DNA of 64,000 nucleotides. Origin: Porphyromonadaceae bacterium UBA7203 (GTDB lineage Bacteria > Bacteroidota > Bacteroidia > Bacteroidales > Muribaculaceae). The notes under the pieces are model-generated. The model was not told the DNA's origin. It searched no databases and worked only from the letters and a program-made list of their open reading frames with translations. How positions within the stretch are numbered: position 1 is the first letter of the stretch; the number at the start of each line of letters is the position of its first letter. Where the stretch lies: contig DKUN01000017.1 in NCBI GenBank assembly GCA_002490725.1, positions 62,001-126,000 on the forward strand, in the 5' to 3' direction. The position numbers were made by a program, and so were the translations under genes. Below are positions 40,897-48,788 of this stretch, piece by piece.

Positions 40897-43046
40897 TTGA
40901 CCAAGAAACCGTTAGAAAGATTCTTGACACCGCCGACATTGTCGAAGTGGTGAGCGACTTCGTGAAGCTCAGGCGAAGCGGTGCCAACTACATTGGCCTG
41001 TGTCCGTTTCACAACGAGCGCACACCGTCGTTTTCGGTCAGCAAGGCCCGCGGCATCTGCAAGTGTTTTTCGTGTGGAAAGGGCGGCTCGCCTGTCGGCT
41101 TCATCATGGAGCACGAGCAGCTCAGCTATGCCGAGGCGCTGAAGTGGCTGGCCAACAAGTATAACATCGAAATCAAAGAGCGCGAGCTCACTCCCGAGGA
41201 GCGGGCCGCGTCGACCGAGCGCGAAAGCATGCTTGCGCTCAATGAGTTCGCCTTGAACTTTTTTGAGCGCACGCTGACCGACTCTGACGAGGGGCGTGCC
41301 GTCGGCATGAGCTATTTCCGCAACCGCGGTCTCACCGATGCCGCAATCAAGCGCTTCCGCCTCGGCTTTGCGCCCGAGCAGCGCGACGCGCTCAGCAGCG
41401 AGGCGCTGGCCAAGGGCTATTCCGAGAAACTGCTTGCCGACACCGGCCTTTGCTCGCGCACGGACCGCGGCACGCTCTACGACCGCTTTCGCGGCCGCGT
41501 CATGTTTCCTGTGTTCACGCTCAGCGGCAAGGTGGTTGCCTTCGGCGGCCGCACGCTGAAAACGTCGAAAGAGGTTGCCAAATATGTCAATTCGCCCGAG
41601 AGCGTCATCTACCATAAGAGCAACGAGCTCTATGGTCTGTATCAGGCCAAGCGCGAAATCGTAAAGAAGAATAAATGTATCCTCGTCGAGGGCTACATGG
41701 ACGTAATTTCCATGAGCCAGCGCGGCGTGGAAAATGTTGTGGCATCGTCGGGCACCTCGCTCACCGAGGGTCAGATTGCGCTGATTCACCGCTTCACGCC
41801 CAATGTGACGGTAATATACGACTCGGACGCCGCCGGCATCAAGGCTTCGCTGCGAGGCATCGACATGCTCCTGGCCCAGGGAATGAACATCAAGGTGATG
41901 CTCCTGCCCGAAGGCGATGACCCCGACTCGTTTGCCAAGAGCCATAGCCTTGAAGAGATTGAAGAGTACTTCAGACAGCATGAAACCGACTTTATCCGCT
42001 TCAAGACGCGCATTCTGCTCAACGATCTGGCCGACAACGACCCCGTTGCGCGTGCCGGAGTAATCAACAGCATTGCGCGGAGCATCAGTGTGATTCCCGA
42101 CCGCGTTATTCGCAGCGAGTACATCAAGGAGTGCTCGCGGCTGATGGCTACCGACGAGGAAATCGTGACGCTGCAGGTTGCAAAATATGCCAACGAGAAC
42201 GCCGCCGGGCGCAAGTCTGTGACAGACCGCCGCGAGGCTGCCGCCGAACAGCCCGAGGCCGAAACGGTGCGCGACGCCACCGTGGCCACCCGCGCGTCGG
42301 GCCGCTCGTCGGTCGACAAGAGCGCCTATCTGCGCCCTTCGGAGCTCGAGGTGGTGCGCCTGATGGCACGCTACGGGCTGCTGGCCGTAGCCGAGACGGT
42401 CAATGCCGACGGCGAAACGGCCGACTACTCTGTGACCGACTATGTTGTCAACGAGTTTGCCGACGATGAAATCCGCCTGACCAATCATGACCTGGAGAAG
42501 GTGTATATGGCCGTGCAGGCCGCTGCCGCGAACTGGGGCGGCGAACTCCCGGCAATAGAGCTGCGTGCCGACGAAATGTGCGCGCAGATGCGCGCCGAAG
42601 CCCACGACTCGATTGCCGCCGCCGGAACGATGGACGCCATTCGCCGCAAGGAAGAGGAGCTGGAAGAGGCTGTGGCCGAGGCGCGCAAGCGCTTTATATG
42701 CGACGCCGCCGAACGCTATCTGACAGCCACGCTGGGTGCTGACCCTGACCCCGACGTGCGCCGTCTGGCTACGTCGTTTGCCAGCGAGAAATACGTGCTC
42801 AGTAAAATCCACACCAAAAACGCGCATATCCCGACCGAGCGCGAAATGTTGATTCAGCGCGCCCCGCGTGCGGTCAACGGCTTGAAAATCGCCACACTGC
42901 AATGGCGCGAAAAAGAGATGCGCGCACGCTTGGCCTCCCTATCAGGCCAGGAGGCCGCCGACGCCCTTGCGCGCCTCCAGGAAATACGCGCCGTGATTTC
43001 AAGCCTGGCCCGCTATCTGGGCGAGCGCATCGTGCTTCCGCGCTGA
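40887..43046 (+). CDS. dnaG: DNA primase
   Basis: Primase makes the RNA primers for replication. The 719-residue product starts at 40887 with MPLIDQETVRKIL; the frame is open 86 codons further up but that is the shadow of the DUF2752 gene. The N-terminal zinc ribbon has CPFHNE and CFSCG within residues 35-65. The Toprim core shows VEGYMDVISM near 268 and the acidic DSDAAG near 313. A C-terminal helicase-interaction region of about 250 residues completes it. Length is slightly above the bacterial average, as in other Bacteroidales. It is coupled to DUF2752 by a 10-bp overlap. Confidence 0.96.
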   Translation: MPLIDQETVRKILDTADIVEVVSDFVKLRRSGANYIGLCPFHNERTPSFSVSKARGICKCFSCGKGGSPVGFIMEHEQLSYAEALKWLANKYNIEIKERELTPEERAASTERESMLALNEFALNFFERTLTDSDEGRAVGMSYFRNRGLTDAAIKRFRLGFAPEQRDALSSEALAKGYSEKLLADTGLCSRTDRGTLYDRFRGRVMFPVFTLSGKVVAFGGRTLKTSKEVAKYVNSPESVIYHKSNELYGLYQAKREIVKKNKCILVEGYMDVISMSQRGVENVVASSGTSLTEGQIALIHRFTPNVTVIYDSDAAGIKASLRGIDMLLAQGMNIKVMLLPEGDDPDSFAKSHSLEEIEEYFRQHETDFIRFKTRILLNDLADNDPVARAGVINSIARSISVIPDRVIRSEYIKECSRLMATDEEIVTLQVAKYANENAAGRKSVTDRREAAAEQPEAETVRDATVATRASGRSSVDKSAYLRPSELEVVRLMARYGLLAVAETVNADGETADYSVTDYVVNEFADDEIRLTNHDLEKVYMAVQAAAANWGGELPAIELRADEMCAQMRAEAHDSIAAAGTMDAIRRKEEELEEAVAEARKRFICDAAERYLTATLGADPDPDVRRLATSFASEKYVLSKIHTKNAHIPTEREMLIQRAPRAVNGLKIATLQWREKEMRARLASLSGQEAADALARLQEIRAVISSLARYLGERIVLPR

Positions 43047-43111
43047 CCTGCTGTTGCTGCCAATACCATTATCTGCTGAATTCAGAGTTTAAAGTTTAAT
43101 AATAACCAATC

Positions 43112-45256
43112 ATGAAAAAAATCTTAATGACAACCCTCGCGGCATTGACCCTGACGGCATGTGGCGGCTCGAAAGACGAAGCGCCCATAGTCGACAAGCC
43201 CGAATTCACCTCGACCGACGGCATCTTTACCATCGACGCCCTCGAGGCCCTCGGCCGCGTGAGCTCGCCCGTGGTGAGCCCCGACCGCACCAAGGTTCTC
43301 TACACCATCAGCTATGAGAGCGTTGAGCAGAACACCTCTAACGCCGACCTCTACGTTGCCGACATTACCGATCCGGCCAACGTGAGCCACACCCGCCTTA
43401 CCCGCACAGCCAAGAGCGAAGGCAACGCCGTGTGGATTAACGGCGGCAAGCAGATTGCGTTTCTCTATCCCGACGCCGACGGCAAGTCGCAGGTCTGGGT
43501 CATGGACGCCGACGGCGGCAACCGTCGCCAGGTGTCGGAGGAGGCTACGGCCGTCAATGGCTTTGTAATCTCGCCCGACGAGAATAAAATCGTGCTGATT
43601 GAGCAAGTCAAATATGCTCGCACCGCCCAGGACGCCTATCCCGACCTGCCCAAGGCCAACGCCCGCATCATCGACGACATGATGTATAAGCACTGGGACG
43701 AGTGGGTAACCGAGATTCCCCATCCCTTCCTGGCCGACTTTGACGGCAAGAAGGTGACCAATGCCGTCGACATCATGGCCGACGAGCCGATGTTCGAGTC
43801 GCCTGTCAAGCCCTTTGGCGGCGTAGAGTCGTTTGCGTGGAGCCCCGACAGCAAGAGCCTGGTCTACACCTCGCGCAAAAAGAAAGGCATGGAGTATGCC
43901 ATCTCGACCAATACCGACCTCTATCTCTACGACCTGGAGAGCGGCTCGACCCGCAATCTGACCGAGGGCATGATGGGTTATGATACCAATCCGGTGTTCT
44001 CGCCCGACGGCTCGCAGCTCGCATGGCTCAGCATGGAGCGCGACGGCTATGAGAGCGACAAGAACCGCATCATGGTCATGGACCTGGCGTCGGGCGCAAA
44101 AAACGACCTGACCGCCAACTGGGACTACACCGCCGAGAACATTGCCTGGCAGCCTTCGGGCCGCGGCCTCTTCTTCCTGGCCTACCGCGACGGCGTGAAG
44201 CCCGTGTTTGCCATCGGTCTCGACGGCACGATTTCCGTAGTGGCCCAGGGCGAGTATGACTACGACGGCCTCGCTCCGCTGACCGACTCGTCGGTACTCA
44301 CCATGAAGCACTCGATGCTCCGCCCCAACGAGCTCTATATTGCTGAAAACGGTGCTGACAAGCAGATTTCAGACGTCAACGGCGAAGTCTTTGCCCAGCT
44401 CACCATGCCGACCGTCGAGCGCCGCATGGTGCCCACCACCGACGGCAAGCAGATGCTGACCTGGATTGTCAAGCCTCAGAACTTCGATGCCAACGCAAAA
44501 TATCCGGCTCTGCTTTACTGTCAGGGCGGTCCGCAGCAGGCTGTCAGCCAGTTCTGGAGCTATCGTTGGAATCTTGCCCTGATGGCTGCCAACGGCTATG
44601 TGATCATCGCCCCCAACCGTCGCGGCCTGCCCGGCTTCGGCACCGAGTGGAACGAGCAGATTTCGGGTGACTATCCCGGTCAGAACATGAGGGACTACCT
44701 TGCCGCCGTCGACGACGTCAAGACCGAGCCCTGGATTGACGCTGCCCGCATCGGCGCGGCCGGTGCAAGCTATGGCGGCTTCTCGGTTTACTGGCTGGCC
44801 GGTAACCACGACCATCGTTTTGCCTGCCTGATTGCCCATGCCGGCATCTTCAATATCGAGTCGCAGTATCTCGAAACCGAAGAAATGTGGTTTGCCAACT
44901 GGGATATGGGCGGCGGCTCAGTGAATGCGCCCGCCGATTCGAAAACCAATCCGACCTACGGAGCATTCTGGAACAAGTCGAATCCCACCGCTCAGCGCAC
45001 GTTCGCCATGTCGCCCCACCGCTTTGTCGACAAGTGGGATACTCCCATTCTCGTTACCCACGGCGAGTATGACTATCGCATTCTCTCCTCGCAGGGTGAA
45101 ATGGCTTTCAATGCCGCCCGTCTCCGCGGCGTGCCTGCCGAAATGGTCATCTTCCCCGACGAGAACCACTGGATTCTCAAGCCCCAGAACGCAATTCTCT
45201 GGCAGCGCGTGTTCTTCCGCTGGCTCGACCGCTGGCTGAAGCCCGAAGCCAAATAA
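43112..45256 (+). CDS. S9-family prolyl oligopeptidase-like peptidase (lipoprotein)
   Basis: A 714-residue serine peptidase of family S9, similar in layout to Bacteroidota dipeptidyl-peptidase 5 type enzymes. The signal peptide ends in a lipobox (ALTLTAC), so it is probably an anchored lipoprotein. The N-terminal half is a beta-propeller with blades such as YLYDLESGSTRNL and FSPDGSQLAWL. The C-terminal alpha/beta-hydrolase domain has the triad Ser553 (GASYGGFS), Asp654 (GEYDYRI) and His686 (DENHWI). It should cut short peptides in the periplasm, feeding amino acids to this organism. A hairpin terminator follows. A decayed piece of a related gene lies 2 kb downstream. Confidence 0.93.
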   Translation: MKKILMTTLAALTLTACGGSKDEAPIVDKPEFTSTDGIFTIDALEALGRVSSPVVSPDRTKVLYTISYESVEQNTSNADLYVADITDPANVSHTRLTRTAKSEGNAVWINGGKQIAFLYPDADGKSQVWVMDADGGNRRQVSEEATAVNGFVISPDENKIVLIEQVKYARTAQDAYPDLPKANARIIDDMMYKHWDEWVTEIPHPFLADFDGKKVTNAVDIMADEPMFESPVKPFGGVESFAWSPDSKSLVYTSRKKKGMEYAISTNTDLYLYDLESGSTRNLTEGMMGYDTNPVFSPDGSQLAWLSMERDGYESDKNRIMVMDLASGAKNDLTANWDYTAENIAWQPSGRGLFFLAYRDGVKPVFAIGLDGTISVVAQGEYDYDGLAPLTDSSVLTMKHSMLRPNELYIAENGADKQISDVNGEVFAQLTMPTVERRMVPTTDGKQMLTWIVKPQNFDANAKYPALLYCQGGPQQAVSQFWSYRWNLALMAANGYVIIAPNRRGLPGFGTEWNEQISGDYPGQNMRDYLAAVDDVKTEPWIDAARIGAAGASYGGFSVYWLAGNHDHRFACLIAHAGIFNIESQYLETEEMWFANWDMGGGSVNAPADSKTNPTYGAFWNKSNPTAQRTFAMSPHRFVDKWDTPILVTHGEYDYRILSSQGEMAFNAARLRGVPAEMVIFPDENHWILKPQNAILWQRVFFRWLDRWLKPEAK

Positions 45257-45278
45257 TTCCCGATTCTCTCATGCCTCC

Positions 45279-45305
45279 GAAGGCCCGGCCCGCAGCCGGG
45301 CCTTC
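45279..45305 (+). terminator. Hairpin after the S9 peptidase gene
   Basis: A perfect 11-bp GC-rich stem (GAAGGCCCGGC with its complement) and five-base loop lie 22 bp beyond the stop codon. The following sequence is only moderately T-rich, so it is a probable rather than ideal intrinsic terminator. Confidence 0.7.
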
Positions 45306-45343
45306 GCCATTTCTGCCTTCATTCACCTACCGACCACTGAAAT

Positions 45344-45374
45344 TTGGTGGTTTCGCTAAAAAACGTTAACTTTG
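45344..45374 (+). promoter_or_regulatory. Strong promoter of the structured RNA
   Basis: TTG at 45344-45346 and TAACTTTG at 45367-45374 are separated by exactly 20 nt, an ideal Bacteroidota promoter. Inverted repeats flank it: TTCACCTAC at 45322-45330 is complementary to 45385-45393, and a GTTCAC-GTAG-GTGAAC palindrome covers 45379-45394 at the start site. These could be operator or RNA hairpin elements. Confidence 0.8.
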
Positions 45375-45379
45375 CAGCG

Positions 45380-45596
45380 TTCACGTAGGTGAACACAACA
45401 TACTGAATAAAAACGGAAACGTTTTGCTTTTCGCTCTTGGTAGAGAACCTGAGAAATTTTCAACCGCAAGATGTGAACAAAAGCGAATCGGTTTCCCGCG
45501 CATATGCGTGGGCAACTGTTGCTATGTCTACATCTTAGGTTTTCTCAGGACCTTCTACCAAGGACGTGGCAATAACAGCCCACGTTTCTTTTTTGT
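45380..45596 (+). ncRNA. Structured non-coding RNA (about 215 nt), unassigned
   Basis: From the predicted start near 45380 to the terminator at 45596 there is no convincing coding frame but dense complementarity. A 5' hairpin lies at 45379-45394 and an AAAACG-GAAA-CGTTTT tetraloop hairpin at 45410-45425. A long-range stem of 9+9 bp pairs 45436-45444 with 45554-45562 and 45448-45456 with 45541-45549. Inside it, 45468-45474 pairs with 45530-45536, and a CCCGCG/CGTGGG hairpin covers 45495-45512. The layout, with its own promoter, a closed rod and a terminator, resembles stand-alone RNAs such as the Bacteroidales-1 or 6S types, but I cannot assign a family. It could be an attenuating leader for the lipoprotein gene at 45641. 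Confidence 0.65.
45564..45596 (+). terminator. Intrinsic terminator ending the structured RNA
   Basis: ACGTGG pairs with CCACGT across a ten-base loop, followed by TTTCTTTTTTG. This is a classic intrinsic terminator located 45 bp before the next ATG. No separate promoter box is visible between it and the lipoprotein gene, so downstream expression would depend on read-through. Confidence 0.8.
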
Positions 45597-45640
45597 TTAT
45601 CCGCCGAGGGCTGTAGCGGACATAAAACCAGATGTCTTGT

Positions 45641-46420
45641 ATGAAGACAAAATTTATCACACTTCTCTGCGGTGGCGCAACTTTGATGATGATGACATCG
45701 TGTGCCTCAATCTTCACCAAAAAGGGTCAGGACGTTACGTTCAAGGGCATTCCCGGAACAACCGTCTACGACAAAGACAAAAACCGCATGATCGCGCATA
45801 TCGGCGACAATGGCTTTGGCGAAGCGCGAATCAACCGTCAGCTCAAATCAAAGAATCTCATGGCCACAAAAGAGGGCTACGTGACCGGCTACCACACTAT
45901 GGGCGTCAAGATTCAGCCCTGCTTCTGGCTCAACATCCTTTGGGGCGGCATTCCCGGCATGGCTATCGACGCCGCAACGGGCAAAATGATGAAATATGAG
46001 GACAAGATGATTGACGTGACTCTAACCCCCGAGGAAACAACGGCGCCCGTGCTGACGCACGCTCCCGAAGTGAAGAAAATAGTGTCGCGCAACACTCCCG
46101 GAACGACGTCGATGGAGCAGACCATAGTCCGCTGGTACTTCGATTCCGATCCGCGCGGAGCCCGCATTTTCTATCGCGTCATATCCAATGCGCCCGCCGA
46201 AGTGAAAAACACCAACGAAACCTACATGACAACAACGCCGCTCGAGGAGACCAAGAGCTTCAACATTCCCGGCCTCACCTACGAGAACTCGCGCAACGTC
46301 ACCATCGAAATCAAAGTGACCAAGCGCGGATTTGAAGACCAGGTAAAGCGCTTCAACGTGCGCCAGGCCCTCGACCAGCAGGAAATCAGCAGCTTCTTCG
46401 AACTCGTGCCCAAAGAATAA
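45641..46420 (+). CDS. Lipoprotein with duplicated C-terminal domain, copy 1
   Basis: A 259-residue predicted lipoprotein starting at 45641 (MKTKFITLLCGG) with lipobox LMMMTSC; a second ATG nine bases earlier is also possible. The N-terminal half (residues about 25-130) includes GVKIQPCFWLNILWGGIPGMAIDAATG, a glycine-rich hydrophobic stretch recalling the short hairpins of small envelope proteins. The C-terminal 105 residues (from RWYFDSDPRGAR to FFELVPKE) are almost identical to the C-terminus of the next gene. I do not recognise the family. It lies directly after the structured RNA and terminator and has no promoter of its own, so it may be expressed by regulated read-through. Confidence 0.75.
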   Translation: MKTKFITLLCGGATLMMMTSCASIFTKKGQDVTFKGIPGTTVYDKDKNRMIAHIGDNGFGEARINRQLKSKNLMATKEGYVTGYHTMGVKIQPCFWLNILWGGIPGMAIDAATGKMMKYEDKMIDVTLTPEETTAPVLTHAPEVKKIVSRNTPGTTSMEQTIVRWYFDSDPRGARIFYRVISNAPAEVKNTNETYMTTTPLEETKSFNIPGLTYENSRNVTIEIKVTKRGFEDQVKRFNVRQALDQQEISSFFELVPKE

Positions 46421-46463
46421 CTCCCCACTCTGACATTCACCAACCAATCAGCCAGGAACCTAT

Positions 46464-47201
46464 ATGAAAAAGCATCTCGCGAAAGTGCTGCTCGCCCTGA
46501 GCATCGCACTCACGACAGCCCTCTCGGCCTCAGCGAAAAGCTGGCCCATCGCATTCAACTGTGTGCCCGAAGACGCCGCAGTCTATATCAACGGCTCCAA
46601 AATGAGCGACACCACCCCGGTAGTGATCAACATTGACCAGAAAGTTGCAACGAAAATTATGATGGTGCAATTCCGCAAGGAAGGATACAAGTCCAAAACC
46701 GTCACTGTTACTTTCGACAAAAAGCAGCTCAAGGCAAACCCCGTGGTCTACGCTAAGCTGACCCGCGACCCCAACGCCAGCTCATCGCGCGAAAAGACAC
46801 TCAACGAGCAGCAGATGACCGAACGCGTTGACCGCCATAGCGCCGGCAAAACCTCTATGGAAGAAACGATTCTGCGCTGGTATTTCGACTCTGACCCCCG
46901 AGGCGCACGAATCTACTACCGCGTGATTTCCAACGCGCCCGCCGAAGTCAAGAACACCAACGAAACCTACCTGACCACCACCCCGCTCGAAGAGACCAAG
47001 AGCTTCAACATCCAGGGCCTCACCTACGACAACTCGCGCAACGTCACCATCGAAATCAAGGTTTCCAAGCGCGGATATGAAGACCAGGTGAAGCGATTCA
47101 ACGTGCGCCAGGCCCTTGATCAGCAGGAAATCAGCGTTTTCTTCGAACTCGTGCCCAAGGAAGAACCCAAACCTGCTAAAAAAACCGGCGAAGAAGAATA
47201 A
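46464..47201 (+). CDS. Exported PEGA-like protein with duplicated C-terminal domain, copy 2
   Basis: A 245-residue protein with a cleavable signal peptide (VLLALSIALTTALSASA). It has no lipobox, unlike its neighbour. Residues about 28-90 resemble a PEGA-type surface domain: CVPEDAAVYINGSKM followed by KVATKIMMVQFRKEGYKSKTV. The C-terminal domain of about 105 residues duplicates that of the gene 43 bp upstream, with over 80% identical bases by eye, so the pair arose by partial gene duplication or domain exchange. A short acidic tail (KKTGEEE) follows. Function is unknown; an envelope role is inferred from the signal peptide. Confidence 0.75.
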   Translation: MKKHLAKVLLALSIALTTALSASAKSWPIAFNCVPEDAAVYINGSKMSDTTPVVINIDQKVATKIMMVQFRKEGYKSKTVTVTFDKKQLKANPVVYAKLTRDPNASSSREKTLNEQQMTERVDRHSAGKTSMEETILRWYFDSDPRGARIYYRVISNAPAEVKNTNETYLTTTPLEETKSFNIQGLTYDNSRNVTIEIKVSKRGYEDQVKRFNVRQALDQQEISVFFELVPKEEPKPAKKTGEEE

Positions 47202-47245
47202 CCTCCTCTATCACCGCCTTTCCGCAAAACAAGAGGCGGCTTCCG

Positions 47246-47303
47246 ACTCCCATTCACGTTGCCCACGGCGAGTATGACTACCGAATTATTTCAATCAAGG
47301 GCT
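47246..47303 (+). pseudogene. Decayed fragment of an S9 peptidase gene
   Basis: The sequence matches 45041-45098 of the intact S9 gene, with 33 of the first 35 bases identical and continued weaker similarity. It would encode the block around the catalytic Asp (HVAHGEYDYRI versus LVTHGEYDYRI) before a stop. Nothing upstream or downstream continues the gene. It is a relic of a second copy, probably left by recombination between tandem peptidase genes. Confidence 0.7.
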
Positions 47304-47332
47304 GACCGGAGCAATCCGGCCGGCCCTTGATT
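47293..47332. terminator. Long hairpin between convergent genes
   Basis: AATCAAGGGC at 47293-47302 pairs with GCCCTTGATT at 47323-47332. An inner CCGG/CCGG stem extends the hairpin. It lies between the convergent PEGA-like and FadL genes and overlaps the end of the peptidase relic. It probably stops transcription from one or both sides; the U-tract is short. Confidence 0.6.
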
Positions 47333-47369
47333 TCAGAGGGAGGGTTGATGATATTTTGAGTGTGGCGGA

Positions 47370-48701
47370 TCAGAAGCGCACCGACACGCCGAGCGAGGGG
47401 TTCCAGGCGCTGACCTGATAGTTGGCGGTGAAGACAGCGGGCTTTTGTGTGAGCAGGTCGGTCGTGGTCACCGACTTGCCGTCGGCGCCGCAGCCGGCAA
47501 CGTAGAGCAGTGCGGCGTCGATGCTGAAGTTTTTGATGGGCGAGAATGAGAAGCCGACCGAGGGCGAAACGCGCGTCATGCCGGGCGTTTCGGGGTTGTA
47601 GTGGTCGTCGCGCACCGGGGTGGTGTCGACCATCAGACCGAGCCTGACGTCGAAGCGCTCCGTGATTGAGTACTGGCCGCCGATTTTATAGGTCATCGAG
47701 TTGCGGTAGTTTTTGGCAATGTGCTGGTCGTAGGGCTTGAGTGACTCCGAGAGGAACTCGATGTCGAGGTTCTTGTAGGCGCTCCACTGGGTCAGCTGGG
47801 CGTCGAAGGCCAGCAGCAGGCGCGATGTGGGGCGATAGGCCACGCCGAGGTTCCACACGGCTGCACAGGGCATGCTTGCTGCGAAGTTGGCTTCGTCGAG
47901 AATGTTGAGGCGCTGTTGCAGCATGGCCTGCGACAGTTCGTTGGCGTAGCTGACCGCTGCGGTGCCTTTTTTGACTTTCATGTTCATCTGTGAGCGGAAC
48001 GATGCGCCGACGGTTACCTTCGACGAGATATCCCACATCAGGCCTACGTTGACGCCTACGGTCACGCCGGCTTTGCCTTTGAGGTTAATCGAGGCGGGGG
48101 TGTCTGACGGATTCCACTGCTGACCGGCCATGGAGAGCAGCGCGGCAAACGAGTTGCCCGGCACGAGGCCCTTGTCGAGATTGACGGTGCCCCAGGTCAT
48201 CATGGCGCCGGCGCCGACCGAGAGGTTGGGCAGAATGCGCAGGGCAAGGGTGGGCTGGATGGTGAACGTCTGGAGCTTGACGCTCTGGCTGAACACGGCG
48301 CCGGGCCAGTTGGTGCCCCAGTTGATGCCGCTGCCGTAGGGCGTGTAGAAGCTGACGCCGCCCTTGAGGTTCTTGTAGATGCTGAAACCGAGATTGAACG
48401 ACAGGGGGGTCGAGGGGTTATTGTCCGTGGTGTACTTGGAGCCGTCGGGCAGCGTGGCCGAGGCGTTGGCGAAGATTCCGGTTACTGAGCCCGAAAAGTC
48501 GATTATGCGGTCCATGTGGGCCATGCCGGCCGGGTTGAAAATCATGCTCTCGGCGCCGAGTTTCTGGGCTACACCGGTGTGGCCCATGCCGTTTTGTTTT
48601 GCACTGAGAGTGTTCACCTGATAGCCTTCGGCCATGGTGTCTGTCAGCGAGCCTGCGGCTATAAGCAGGGCTGCGACAACAGTAAGTTTGGTCATACTCA
48701 T
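47370..48701 (-). CDS. FadL/OmpP1-family outer membrane transporter
   Basis: A 443-residue outer-membrane barrel of the FadL family, which takes up long-chain fatty acids or other hydrophobic compounds. The signal peptide is followed by EGYQVNTLSAKQNGMGHTG and FNPAGMAHM, the hallmark N-terminal hatch segment (NPA motif). Repeated amphipathic strands then run to the C-terminal aromatic residue (SLGVSVRF), as expected for BAM-dependent folding. Start is ATG at 48701, with a second ATG two codons later. It has its own strong promoter and no partner genes; a fatty acid link to fabG is not implied by location. Confidence 0.93.
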   Translation of the reverse strand: MSMTKLTVVAALLIAAGSLTDTMAEGYQVNTLSAKQNGMGHTGVAQKLGAESMIFNPAGMAHMDRIIDFSGSVTGIFANASATLPDGSKYTTDNNPSTPLSFNLGFSIYKNLKGGVSFYTPYGSGINWGTNWPGAVFSQSVKLQTFTIQPTLALRILPNLSVGAGAMMTWGTVNLDKGLVPGNSFAALLSMAGQQWNPSDTPASINLKGKAGVTVGVNVGLMWDISSKVTVGASFRSQMNMKVKKGTAAVSYANELSQAMLQQRLNILDEANFAASMPCAAVWNLGVAYRPTSRLLLAFDAQLTQWSAYKNLDIEFLSESLKPYDQHIAKNYRNSMTYKIGGQYSITERFDVRLGLMVDTTPVRDDHYNPETPGMTRVSPSVGFSFSPIKNFSIDAALLYVAGCGADGKSVTTTDLLTQKPAVFTANYQVSAWNPSLGVSVRF

Positions 48702-48728
48702 TGGGAGTTTTGGTTGTTAAATTCGCTG

Positions 48729-48759
48729 CAAAGGTAGCGAAAAATTCCAAAACGACCAA
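48729..48759 (-). promoter_or_regulatory. Promoter of the fadL-like gene
   Basis: On the minus strand TTG (48759-48757) and TACCTTTG (48736-48729) are 20 nt apart, a full match to the Bacteroidota consensus. It lies in the gap after mutS and gives a leader of about 22 nt. Confidence 0.8.
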
Positions 48760-48788
48760 AATTGTTGACTAAAATGCCAAAAACAAAA

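Noticed and set aside
40701..42902. Long minus-strand frame opposite dnaG (733 codons)
   Set aside because: Antisense shadow of dnaG, rich in His/Gln/Arg and with no recognisable domain.
45380..45596. Structured RNA as tmRNA, RNase P RNA or SRP RNA
   Set aside because: It is too short for tmRNA or RNase P RNA, lacks a tag-peptide or tRNA-like end, and has no SRP GGAA tetraloop with its conserved flanks. It is left unassigned.
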